Positions 7,158-14,499 of a stretch of 33,219 bases of DNA are shown piece by piece. The DNA lies in assembly GCA_023391335.1 (NCBI GenBank), contig JAEWBG010000103.1:1-33219 (forward strand). The letters are read 5' to 3'. A program made the translations under genes and the position numbers. This stretch comes from Pseudomonadota bacterium. Lineage in GTDB: Bacteria; Pseudomonadota; Gammaproteobacteria; Steroidobacterales; Steroidobacteraceae. The notes beneath the pieces are model-generated. The model was not told where the DNA came from. It saw only the letters and a program-made list of their open reading frames with translations, and did not search any database. Position 1 is the stretch's first letter. Every line of letters begins with the position of its first letter.

Positions 7158-8429
7158 ATGAGCCGCAATACACAGTTCCATGTTCTTCGCTCTTGGATCC
7201 TCGCCGCAGCGCTCACCTTTGCGTTTGCACCCGTATCGTTCTCAATTGCGCGGCCCGTTGAGGCAAGCTCCGCTGACTGGGTCGGAACGTGGGGCTCTGC
7301 GCAGCAAATCGTTGAGCCGAAGAATTCGCTACCTGCCGATGTGCTTCACAACGCCACGATTCGGCAAGTGGTGCGCGTTTCGATCGGTGGCTCGTCGATA
7401 CGACTGCGAGTGTCCAACGCATTCGGCACGGAGCCGTTGCATGTGAACTCGGTACACGTCGCGCGTCCGATTGACTCGGCGTCGGGGCGCATCGATGCGA
7501 GTTCGGATCGGGTGGTGAAGTTCAGCAATCGCGAAGATGTCTTGATTCCCGCGGGCGCCGAGATCACATCCGATCCGTTGAGCGTGGCGGTCGATCCGCT
7601 CTCGCTGCTCGCAGTGACCTTGCAGATCGAGCAGGTGCCTGAGCAGGAAACCGGTCATCCCGGATCGCGCACAAATTCATACGTCTCGACCAAGTCGTCG
7701 CCTGCTGCTGCAGAACTGCAAGATGCGAAGATGCTGGAGCATTGGTACTTCCTTTCAGCGATCGATGTGCCAGCGAAGCAGGGTGCTGCCGTCGTCACGC
7801 TCGGAGATTCGATCACGGATGGGCGCGGATCGACGACGAACGGCAACGACCGGTGGCCCGACATCCTGGCGAATCAGTTACAAAAATCCGCGGCAACGCG
7901 TCACATCGGCGTGTTGAACGTTGGGATCGGCGGGAATCGCTTGTTGAACGATGGCATCGGGCCAAATGCGCTCGCGCGTTTCGATCGCGATGTGCTCGCG
8001 CGTGACGGCGTTCGCTATCTCATCGTACTCGAAGGAGTGAACGATCTCGGCACACTCACGCGCGATAACGACGTCTCGCAAGCTCAACACGATGAGTTAG
8101 TGCGGCGGATGATTCAGTCGTACCAAGAGATGATCGCGAGAGCGCATACGCATGGGATCAAAGTATTCGGTGCGACGATCATGCCGTTCGGTGGTTTCGA
8201 CTATTACCATCCGACAGCATTGAATGAAGCGGATCGGCAGGCGGTGAACGCGTGGATCCGTGCGCCCGGCCACTTCGATGCGGTGGTCGATTTCGACAAG
8301 CTGACCGCGAATCCGCAACAACCTGATCGGCTCAAAGCGGAGTTCGACTCTGGCGATCATATCCATCCTTCGGCAGCCGGCTATCGTGCGATGGGCGAAG
8401 GAATATCTCTTGCGCTGTTCAGGCGCTAG
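7158..8429 (+). CDS. Secreted SGNH/GDSL-family hydrolase
   Basis: This 423-residue esterase/lipase-type enzyme has a signal peptide (about residues 1-37, ending near VEASSA). A beta-rich N-terminal domain (40-200) is followed by the SGNH catalytic domain. Block I is VVTLGDSITDG with nucleophile S218, block II includes GIGGNRLL (G258, N260), block III is LEGVNDLG (N295), and block V is DHIHPSAAGY with D400 and H403. The architecture matches bacterial GDSL acylhydrolases that act on carbohydrate esters or lipids; the substrate is unknown. The ATG at 7158 gives a clean signal peptide, whereas the upstream frame (6945-7157) is an intergenic stretch with an AAGGCTGGAGGCTGG word. The 3' end overlaps the convergent ATP-grasp gene by 11 bp. 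Confidence 0.88.
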   Translation: MSRNTQFHVLRSWILAAALTFAFAPVSFSIARPVEASSADWVGTWGSAQQIVEPKNSLPADVLHNATIRQVVRVSIGGSSIRLRVSNAFGTEPLHVNSVHVARPIDSASGRIDASSDRVVKFSNREDVLIPAGAEITSDPLSVAVDPLSLLAVTLQIEQVPEQETGHPGSRTNSYVSTKSSPAAAELQDAKMLEHWYFLSAIDVPAKQGAAVVTLGDSITDGRGSTTNGNDRWPDILANQLQKSAATRHIGVLNVGIGGNRLLNDGIGPNALARFDRDVLARDGVRYLIVLEGVNDLGTLTRDNDVSQAQHDELVRRMIQSYQEMIARAHTHGIKVFGATIMPFGGFDYYHPTALNEADRQAVNAWIRAPGHFDAVVDFDKLTANPQQPDRLKAEFDSGDHIHPSAAGYRAMGEGISLALFRR

Positions 8430-9633
8430 AGGAGTATTCGTGACGCGGCACGCTCGGTGGGCGTGGCAGATGTTTGCGGCGGTGTGCCCCGAATAGCCCC
8501 AGTTGCTGCATCGCCTGATCCTTCACGTCTTCGTTTAGAGCGAGTCGCGGCACGATTTCCCGCAGCAGGGGCCGCAATCCGTTGCCGATCATCAGTTGCG
8601 CCCCATTCGCATCCCAATCCGACTGGGCTTCGACAATCAGCGGCCCGTCGTCGGTGATTGCCACGTCCAAACCGATCAGCGGCGACTCCGGAAAGGCGAG
8701 CGCAACTTGCTTCGCGAGACTCACTGCTTGCTCCCAAAGCGGCAACGTGAACCCGATCAGCCGCGTGCCAGTAACGGGATGATGGGTGACGGGATGCATG
8801 AGGTACTGATGCTCACGTCTACGCCCGAATACCTTTGTGATTGTGCCCGTGTCCTTGTCGACGGACGCCAATAGGTTGCCGAATTTCCCGCCGCTAAAAT
8901 TGTCCACCAACCCCTTCGCGCCCATGATCTTTGCAAACACAAAGAAGATTTCCACGCCATCTCGCACGAGCGCGGTGTTGATGCGTACGGTACTCAATCC
9001 TAAATCGCCGCCGATCGGAGCGAGGCCGCGATGACTGCACAATCGCTTCTGCAATAACAACCCAGAAGAGCCGGCAGCGGCAAGAAGTCGCTGAGCCAAC
9101 TGTGCATCCGAAAGAACTTCGGATCCCAATTGCCATTTCTCGCCGCGACGTTCGGGTCCGAATACGCCAGTGCCGCGCCATCCATCTGCTGGCTTGGCAA
9201 ACAAACGAGGTGGCGCTGCCGCCAAGATGCGAGCGAGTTCCTCGACCGAATTTATGTGCGGGAATTTGTTGTGATGCGGATGTCGTGCGCTGTCTCGTCC
9301 AATCACCGCTATCGGTGCGATGAAGGGGAGGTGGCGATCTGCAAGCCGCTCAGCAGTGATCAATTTGTCGACCGTGAGTCTGCGGGCGTCGCCCTGCCAA
9401 TTGATGGTTCGTAAGCCGGGTTCGAGTTCCAACGAATAACTTATGCAATCGCTCCATCGATGCATGCGCACATCGTGCAGCCCCAGCATTAGGAAGCGAC
9501 TGGCCTCGATGTCCCAGAAGGTACGTGCAAGAATCGTCTTGAATGCCGCGCGCAGTGCACCGAAAGGTCCAAGGCTGATCAGTTCAGCAGAGATTTGCGC
9601 AGCTCTTTTGATGTTGTCTAACGTGCTGGCCAT
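8419..9633 (-). CDS. Sugar-transfer-associated ATP-grasp domain protein
   Basis: This 404-residue protein resembles the ATP-grasp family found near polysaccharide and sugar-transfer genes. ATP-grasp enzymes join a carboxylate to an amine or thiol through an acyl-phosphate. Visible elements are the N-terminal lid region with KPADGWRGTGV (a glycine-rich ATP-binding loop), QKRLCSH, LSTVRINTALV, and the metal-binding C-terminal strands GLDVAITDDGPLIVEAQSDWD, where the E and D/N residues bind Mg. The ATG at 9633 (MASTLDNIKRA) was chosen over an upstream start because the extra 25 residues are not family-like. The gene converges on the GDSL hydrolase with an 11-bp overlap of coding ends. Substrate and pathway are not evident from the neighbours. 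Confidence 0.8.
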   Translation of the reverse strand: MASTLDNIKRAAQISAELISLGPFGALRAAFKTILARTFWDIEASRFLMLGLHDVRMHRWSDCISYSLELEPGLRTINWQGDARRLTVDKLITAERLADRHLPFIAPIAVIGRDSARHPHHNKFPHINSVEELARILAAAPPRLFAKPADGWRGTGVFGPERRGEKWQLGSEVLSDAQLAQRLLAAAGSSGLLLQKRLCSHRGLAPIGGDLGLSTVRINTALVRDGVEIFFVFAKIMGAKGLVDNFSGGKFGNLLASVDKDTGTITKVFGRRREHQYLMHPVTHHPVTGTRLIGFTLPLWEQAVSLAKQVALAFPESPLIGLDVAITDDGPLIVEAQSDWDANGAQLMIGNGLRPLLREIVPRLALNEDVKDQAMQQLGLFGAHRRKHLPRPPSVPRHEYSSSA

Positions 9634-9745
9634 GCGAACTTCCGTCCCAGATGCATGTTCGCGCAGCGACGAAAATGTGCGCCGGCAAGCCAGGGTTCCA
9701 TGCGGCACTGCGGTCCATCGAGTTGGGATCTAGCGGACGGCTGCA

Positions 9746-9771
9746 CTGGCTCGCCGTTGTAGGCGAGCCAG
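9746..9771 (-). terminator. Perfect hairpin downstream of the BlaR1-like gene
   Basis: CTGGCTCGCC and GGCGAGCCAG form a 10-bp perfect stem with a 6-nt loop, 13 bp beyond the stop of the minus-strand M56 peptidase gene. There is no T-run after it on either strand, so it may be a weak terminator or an mRNA 3'-end stabiliser. It uses the same GGCGAGCC word as the interspersed repeats elsewhere in the window. Confidence 0.5.
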
Positions 9772-9783
9772 CGTGAACTCACA

Positions 9784-11370
9784 TCAAGGTGTCGGAACCA
9801 TCAACAGGCCCCCAATCACGCCGTCTTGATCCACGGCGATGCGCCACTCCGAAATGCCGTGCTCGTGCTGGACTTGATACGTATCCCAGCCTTGATTCCC
9901 CACACCCTTGAATTCCACAGACTGAACTGCGCCCAGATGAGATAGATGGGCCTGCAGCGAACTGGCCTGCTCCTGCACTTTCTTCGCTAGCGGCCCGCTC
10001 AGTTGTGCAAGATTCGGTTTGCCTGTTTGCGCGGCTTCAATGAACTGCCTCAGCGCGGTGTCGCTTCCAGGCGTCGGGGTTTGGCTTTGCTTCTTCGCCT
10101 CCACCGCGGCGGAGACGCGCGCCGCGGTGCCCTCTTCAACGCGCGGTGCGCGCATATCCGTGTTGAATTGGTGAAGGATCGCCAAATCGGCCCGGCCACC
10201 TTCGACGACGAACTTGATCTGCGCATCGACTACCTTCCAGAAAAACTCCGTCTCGCTCGACGGATAAATTTCGTACTCCGGCTGTTCTGTGAGTTGGGCA
10301 AGCAATCGAGAACCGTCGCGGCGCACGGTGATGATCATGCTTTCGCTCAACGCATATTCGCCCACATATCGATCCAAGACTGCCGGATCGACGGCGACAG
10401 TCTTTCGTTCAGGAACATTGTTGGTAGTCTGCTCGGTTTGCGCTTGTGCATTCGGCGGACTCACTTGCGCAGCCAGAGCCACGCATGCGAGAGATAAAGA
10501 GGTGAAGCCTCCAGCGGCGATGCGCCACCACTTCGCGGTACTACGAGTCATGAGTGCAATTCTCCTTTCCAAAAACGAGACGGATTCGGACATGGCGGCC
10601 ACGGCACCGATGTAAGTGCTGCGTCGCTGTCCGACTTGAATGAGCGTCTCGCCGTATTCCTCCACCGCGCGTCCGCTCCTCAACACGCGGGTGTCGCAAT
10701 CCACCTCGATTGCGTAGCGCAGCCGGCGTAGCTGCCACCACAACGGCACATTCCAAGGCATAAACACGAGCAAGCACAGAGCGATCGTCAACAACCGCTG
10801 ATCGTGTGCATCCAAATGAGATCGCTCATGCGCGAGAACCATCGATTGTGTGGAGGCGGGCGCATCGACGAGCCAGTCGGGCACGACGATGCACGGACGC
10901 AAGAGTCCAACGACCGCGGGCCCCACGTTCGGTGCGACAAAGATCGTGTCCCCTTGGATCGATTGCGTTTTCCAGCTGCGCTTGCGGATGAACAGTGCCA
11001 CTGCACTCGCGGCCAGTGCCACGATGAGCATCGCTGACATCCACATCCAGATTGCTTTCAACATCGCATCTTGATTGCGCCACGTTGAGGTCTGCGGCAG
11101 CGTTGCATCGATCCATGCTGTCGGGGAGAGATAGGCGGAGGTGATGACGCGAAGTGGGGTCGCTTTTACGGGTACGGGTGCAGCCGTAAGCGCAGGAATC
11201 TCGATCGAAACCGACGTGATGAGCACCGGTATTAGCAACGAGGCAACGATGGTTGCGATCCAAACCCATCGACCCGGCGATCTTCGCAACCGTGCCACGT
11301 GCTCCGCCGCAAATGCAGCAACACCGAGCAACGCGCTTACCACGATGATGTACGCCATCCAGGCGAGCAT
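9784..11370 (-). CDS. BlaR1/MecR1-like M56 family membrane metallopeptidase
   Basis: This 528-residue protein has an N-terminal membrane domain of four likely helices (about 5-22, 35-55, 105-128 and 193-212) and a zinc peptidase site HERSH (181-185) with EVDCD (222-226) downstream, as in BlaR1. In that family, signal sensing activates the protease, which leads to loss of the BlaI repressor. The penicillin-binding sensor domain of true BlaR1 is absent. After a membrane segment near 285-302, the C-terminus carries an LDRYVGEYAL domain (about 335-400, DUF3471-like) and a further domain from about 440 to 528, both of a type often attached to serine beta-lactamase-like hydrolases. The ATG overlaps the repressor stop (TAATG), and AAGGAG precedes it. 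The inducer is unknown. Confidence 0.85.
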   Translation of the reverse strand: MLAWMAYIIVVSALLGVAAFAAEHVARLRRSPGRWVWIATIVASLLIPVLITSVSIEIPALTAAPVPVKATPLRVITSAYLSPTAWIDATLPQTSTWRNQDAMLKAIWMWMSAMLIVALAASAVALFIRKRSWKTQSIQGDTIFVAPNVGPAVVGLLRPCIVVPDWLVDAPASTQSMVLAHERSHLDAHDQRLLTIALCLLVFMPWNVPLWWQLRRLRYAIEVDCDTRVLRSGRAVEEYGETLIQVGQRRSTYIGAVAAMSESVSFLERRIALMTRSTAKWWRIAAGGFTSLSLACVALAAQVSPPNAQAQTEQTTNNVPERKTVAVDPAVLDRYVGEYALSESMIITVRRDGSRLLAQLTEQPEYEIYPSSETEFFWKVVDAQIKFVVEGGRADLAILHQFNTDMRAPRVEEGTAARVSAAVEAKKQSQTPTPGSDTALRQFIEAAQTGKPNLAQLSGPLAKKVQEQASSLQAHLSHLGAVQSVEFKGVGNQGWDTYQVQHEHGISEWRIAVDQDGVIGGLLMVPTP

Positions 11371-11744
11371 TACGGCTTCTCCTTGCCCGACTTTTCGCCA
11401 AGCAGCTTGCGCATGCGCTTGATCTGTTCATCGGAGAGTTTCTGATCCGAAACCAAGTGCGTGAACAGCAGCTCGGATGAGCCTTTGAAGAGTTTGCTCG
11501 TGAGGTGCCGCAGTGCGCTCTTGCGCGCATCCTGCTCTTTGACGGTGGCGACGTAGCGATGCACGCGGCCTTCCTCTTCGTGCTTGACGAAACCTTTGGC
11601 CTCTAACGTCCTGAGAATCGTCAGTACGGTGGTGTAGGCCAAGTCGTCCTGTAGTTGCTCGCGTACCTCTGCGACGACGGAAGGTCCGCGATCCCAGAGG
11701 ACACGCATCACATCCGCCTCGCGATCCGTCAAATAGATGTCCAT
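11370..11744 (-). CDS. BlaI/MecI/CopY-family transcriptional repressor
   Basis: This 124-residue repressor has the winged helix-turn-helix of the BlaI family at residues 5-75 (LTDREADVMRVLWDRGP, VREQL, LAYTTVLTILRTLEAKG, VHRYVA), followed by a helical dimerisation tail that contains the region normally cut by the BlaR protease. It binds palindromic operators as a dimer and is inactivated on signalling by the partner metallopeptidase, with which it overlaps (TAATG). Two matching operators flank its promoter (11753-11816), so it is almost certainly autoregulated. A GAGG ribosome-binding site precedes the ATG and abuts the proximal operator. Confidence 0.92.
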   Translation of the reverse strand: MDIYLTDREADVMRVLWDRGPSVVAEVREQLQDDLAYTTVLTILRTLEAKGFVKHEEEGRVHRYVATVKEQDARKSALRHLTSKLFKGSSELLFTHLVSDQKLSDEQIKRMRKLLGEKSGKEKP

Positions 11745-11752
11745 GGCTACCT

Positions 11753-11770
11753 CTACTAGAAGTTTAGTAG
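11753..11770 (-). promoter_or_regulatory. BlaI-type operator 1 (promoter-proximal)
   Basis: CTACTA-N6-TAGTAG is a perfect 6+6 palindrome. Read on the minus strand it is CTACTAAACTTCTAGTAG, near-identical to operator 2. It lies directly after the -10 element and just before the ribosome-binding site, so a bound repressor would block transcription initiation. Confidence 0.8.
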
Positions 11771-11799
11771 AAGGTACGCGGCGGACGGATGGCTGTCAA
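11771..11799 (-). promoter_or_regulatory. Sigma70-type promoter of the blaI-blaR1-like operon
   Basis: On the minus strand TTGACA (11799-11794) and TACCTT (11776-11771) are separated by 17 bp, which is a perfect -35 box with a fair -10 box. The promoter sits exactly between the two operators and is the only promoter visible before the repressor gene. Confidence 0.75.
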
Positions 11800-11816
11800 C
11801 TAAACTTATAGTAGTG
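11798..11816 (-). promoter_or_regulatory. BlaI-type operator 2 (upstream, overlapping -35)
   Basis: AACTAAACTTATAGTAGT on the plus strand matches operator 1 read on the minus strand (ACTAAACTT-x-TAGTAG) with about one or two changes. It overlaps the edge of the -35 box. The centres of the two sites are about 45 bp apart, roughly four helical turns, which favours cooperative binding on one face. Confidence 0.7.
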
Positions 11817-11847
11817 GGGGAGAGGCCAGCCTGAGACCGGTAAAGCG

Positions 11848-12312
11848 TTAGAGCGTTAGGTCGAAATGAAACACGTCTTCTTGGTGGTCGGTGAGCGATC
11901 GGTAAAACGCGATCGCACCGGCATCGGGCTTGTCGGCTTGGACGAAGATGACCCATGCGCCGAGCAACCGGGCGGTTTTCTTTAGCTCGTTGACGAGCGC
12001 GGTGGCCACGCCCTTGCGGCGATGCGACTCAATCACGGCAAGGTCGTACAAATACACCTCGCTGCGCTGCCGTTCGAATTTCTTTAGTTCATATGCGGCA
12101 AGTCCGCCGACTACCACTCCGTTTGCGATGCATGCAATCGCGATGAAGCTCTCGTTCGCGAGCAGCAACTGCAGATACTCATCGCTCGGAGGATGCTTGC
12201 AGAAACTTTCGACGTCTTCGAATACAGCGCCGAACATCGTGTTCAGTTCCCGCATGCATGTGAGGTCTGCGGGCCCCAAGCGCTTCACGACGAATGGATC
12301 TGCGGCGCTCAT
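11848..12312 (-). CDS. AAC(3)-I-type aminoglycoside N-acetyltransferase (GNAT)
   Basis: This 154-residue GNAT acetyltransferase resembles the AAC(3)-I family, which acetylates the 3-amino group of gentamicin-class aminoglycosides with acetyl-CoA. Family landmarks are MFGAVFEDVESF near the N-terminus, PPSDEYLQLLLANESFIAIACIANGVVVGGLAAYEL, the acetyl-CoA pyrophosphate loop RRKGVATALV (motif A), and the C-terminal GAWVIFVQADKPDAGAIAFYRSL followed by EDVFHFD. The ATG at 12312 has a GAGG-type site; a TTG four codons earlier would overlap the reductase stop. The start is separated from that stop by only a few bases, so it is probably cotranscribed with the reductase. Family similarity is clear, but chromosomal homologues may have other amine substrates. 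Confidence 0.85.
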   Translation of the reverse strand: MSAADPFVVKRLGPADLTCMRELNTMFGAVFEDVESFCKHPPSDEYLQLLLANESFIAIACIANGVVVGGLAAYELKKFERQRSEVYLYDLAVIESHRRKGVATALVNELKKTARLLGAWVIFVQADKPDAGAIAFYRSLTDHQEDVFHFDLTL

Positions 12313-12317
12313 GTTCC

Positions 12318-13310
12318 TCACCAACGATGATGCACGTACTTCGCGATGCGCTCTTCGTAAAGCTTGCGTAGCGTCTGCATTGTTGCATCGGAGAGCGCAG
12401 GTACTTTTGCGGCAGCCGCATTCTGCTCAGCTTGTGCCCGCGACTTCGCACCCGGAATCACGACGGAGACGGCATCGGCCATCAAGATCCAACGCAGTGC
12501 GAATGCAGCCATTGTGGTGCCTGCCGGAACGAGAGGCCGAATTGCCTCCACTGCATCCAGTGCCACGTCGTATGGAACGCCAGCGAAGGTCTCGCCGACA
12601 TCGAACGCCTCGCCGTGACGATTGAAATTGCGATGATCGTCAGCAGCGAACTTCGATTCGCGATTCAGCTTTCCCGTCAGCAGTCCGCTCGCGAGCGGCA
12701 CACGAACGATGACCCCTATGTTCCGCGCCTTAGCTTCGCGGAAGAATAGTTCGGCGGGCCGCTGCCGGAAGATGTTGTAGATGATCTGAACTGAAGCAAC
12801 GTTTGGATATTCGATTGCTTTGAGCGCTTCCTCGACCTTCTCGACGCTCACGCCGTAGAAACGAATCTTGCCCGATGCGACGAGCGCATCCAGCGCATCG
12901 AAGACTTCCGGCTTGTAGAAGACTTCGGTCGGGGGGCAGTGCAACTGGACGAGATCGAGTGTTTCGACGCCGAGATTCTTGAGGCTTCGATCCACGAACG
13001 ATTCCAAGTTCTCTCGTGTGTAGCCGGAAGCGACGTGTGGAGACAACCGCCGTCCGGCTTTGGTGGCGACGATGGGCCTATGACCGCGCCATTGTTTCAG
13101 CACATCGCGAATGATGCGTTCAGAGCGACCGTCGCCGTAGACATCCGCGGTGTCGATGAACGTTGTCCCGGTCTCGAGCGCCGCAAGCAATGCATCCCGT
13201 GCTTGGCCTTCGTCCACATCGCCCCACGATCCGCCGATGGCCCAGGCACCGAAGCCGATTTCCGAAACCTGCCAGCCGGTGCGGCCAAATGTGCGCGATG
13301 GGATGCTCAT
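12318..13310 (-). CDS. Aldo/keto reductase
   Basis: This 330-residue (alpha/beta)8-barrel NADPH-dependent oxidoreductase shows the full catalytic tetrad: D53 and Y58 (FIDTADVYG), K84 (VATKAG) and H124 (QLHCPP). Cofactor-binding residues follow in VPLASGLLTGKL and IPGAKSRAQAEQN. It is closest to the bacterial AKR branch that includes general stress protein 69-like and YajO-like enzymes; the substrate is probably a small aldehyde or ketone. It is the first gene of a minus-strand pair with the acetyltransferase. It is cytoplasmic and of normal family length. Confidence 0.92.
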   Translation of the reverse strand: MSIPSRTFGRTGWQVSEIGFGAWAIGGSWGDVDEGQARDALLAALETGTTFIDTADVYGDGRSERIIRDVLKQWRGHRPIVATKAGRRLSPHVASGYTRENLESFVDRSLKNLGVETLDLVQLHCPPTEVFYKPEVFDALDALVASGKIRFYGVSVEKVEEALKAIEYPNVASVQIIYNIFRQRPAELFFREAKARNIGVIVRVPLASGLLTGKLNRESKFAADDHRNFNRHGEAFDVGETFAGVPYDVALDAVEAIRPLVPAGTTMAAFALRWILMADAVSVVIPGAKSRAQAEQNAAAAKVPALSDATMQTLRKLYEERIAKYVHHRW

Positions 13311-13494
13311 GTCGATCAGCCTTATTCGTGGTCACGAGGGTGCAGAGGATACTCAAAGCGAGTGTGCGCTGCGCGTGTGTTCGGAGGCCCGGACGTAAGA
13401 CAAAGGGTGAAAATATGGGTGAGTAAGTGAGGACGCGTGCTGCTCGCGTGAGCGCTTCGCGTTCGGAAAAGAATCCGGAAGTCGGAAGGCTGAT

Positions 13495-13690
13495 TTCACA
13501 CGGAGGACACGGAGAACACGGAGCTTTAATGCTTTCGCACCCGCGAAGGCGGGTGGCTATCTCGTGTCGAATTTACTGCGATTTGCACGGAGCAGAAGTT
13601 AGGAGATTGGACAGGATGAAAGGATTGACAGGATGGTCGGAGATGAGCGATCTGTTCTTGCTTTCATGCATCCTCGTCACCTTGTTGATC
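13495..13690 (+). repeat. Composite interspersed repeat, copy 1
   Basis: Three modules follow each other: CACGGAG-type repeats (13498-13527), the hairpin CACCCGC/GCGGGTG followed by GGCTATCT (about 13540-13562), and GGACAGGATGAAAGGATTGA (from about 13604) with ACAGGATGGTC. The same order recurs at 18998-19165, with fragments in both orientations at 16.2, 19.2, 22.8-23.0 and 30.3-30.7 kb. It has no coding content. Confidence 0.75.
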
Positions 13691-13726
13691 CGTGTGGAGT
13701 GTCGGTTGTGAGCTGCGCGTGTGTTC

Positions 13727-13850
13727 TGGCCTGCGCGCAGCGCTTGCCTGCCAGTGGCTACCTTGTCGAGGGCTCGCCTGCCGGTGAGTCGTGCGCGACG
13801 ACCGGCTACCGTCTTGGATCTTTGTTCTGGCCTGCGCGCAGCGATCAGTC
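13727..13850 (-). repeat. GGCAGGCGAGC hairpin module (reverse orientation)
   Basis: Read on the minus strand, this segment carries GGTAGCCGGTCGTCGCGCAC, the CACCGGCAGGCGAGCC word, AGGTAGCCACTGGCAGGC and two AGCGCTGCGCGCAGGCC hairpins. It matches 32831-32918 nearly base for base in the opposite orientation, and parts of it recur at 22683-22770 and 30188-30270. The GC-rich arms (for example GCGCTGCGCGC) could fold. Confidence 0.7.
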
Positions 13851-13951
13851 GTCTCACGTTGCGGCGATTCCGCCCATGTCGATTCCGGCCAGTCCCATTC
13901 GTCATACTCATGCGGCACCGACTGCCGCTCATATATATGTGGAGTTAATCG

Positions 13952-14302
13952 ATGAAGAAATTCCTAGCCATTTACCTGGGCACGCCGGAGGCCCTCGGGG
14001 AGTGGAACAAGCTGAGCGATGCACAGCGTCAGGAGTGTGAGCAACAGGGCATCAAAGCCTGGGGCGACTGGATGGCGAAGCATGCAAAGGCGGTCGTCGA
14101 CACCGGCGGGCCGTTGGGAAAGACGAAGCACGTCTCCAAAGGCGGCATCAAAGACGTACGCAACGCAATGGCCGCATATGTGGTCGTTCAAGCTGAATCC
14201 CACGAGGCGGCGGCACGCTTGTTCGAGAATCACCCGCACTTCACGATCTTTCCGGGTGAGGCTGTGGAGATCATGGAGTGCCTGCCCATCCCGGGACAAT
14301 GA
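13952..14302 (+). CDS. YCII-related small protein
   Basis: This 116-residue protein resembles YCII-like proteins of the ferredoxin-like fold. It opens with KKFLAIYLGTPEALGEW and has a central TGGPLGKTK segment. The conserved second half (AAYVVVQAESHEAAARLFENH followed by PHFTIFPGEAVEIMECLPIP) is typical of this group. Biochemical roles are mostly unknown, although some relatives sit beside sigma factors or act on small toxic molecules. A TGGAG site seven to eight bases before the ATG supports the start. It is cytoplasmic and apparently monocistronic; the next gene starts 197 bp downstream and nothing further is seen in that gap. Confidence 0.75.
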   Translation: MKKFLAIYLGTPEALGEWNKLSDAQRQECEQQGIKAWGDWMAKHAKAVVDTGGPLGKTKHVSKGGIKDVRNAMAAYVVVQAESHEAAARLFENHPHFTIFPGEAVEIMECLPIPGQ

Positions 14303-14499
14303 ACGTGCCGCGCTGATCGGACCGAGCGCTTCGGCAAATCGCCGCGGCGCTTCGATCCGGCGCTTTGTGCCGGGTTTCCCTGAACTCGATTGTCAGTTCG
14401 TTCGCGCTGAGCGATGCTTGGCGCACTTCACCGTTGAGGTCATGAGAACCGCAACGGCATCAACAACGATCTGCAAAGAAGCATGGGAGCGATCAGCGA

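Larger units (their letters stand above)
13311..13951. other. Gene-free repeat island 1
   Basis: No convincing gene is seen in these 641 bp. In order it holds a GGTGAGTAAGTGAGG segment (about 13415-13475) that recurs at about 18785-18845; the composite repeat at 13495-13690; and the module at 13727-13850. A GGAG ribosome-binding site for the following gene is at about 13940. Confidence 0.6.
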
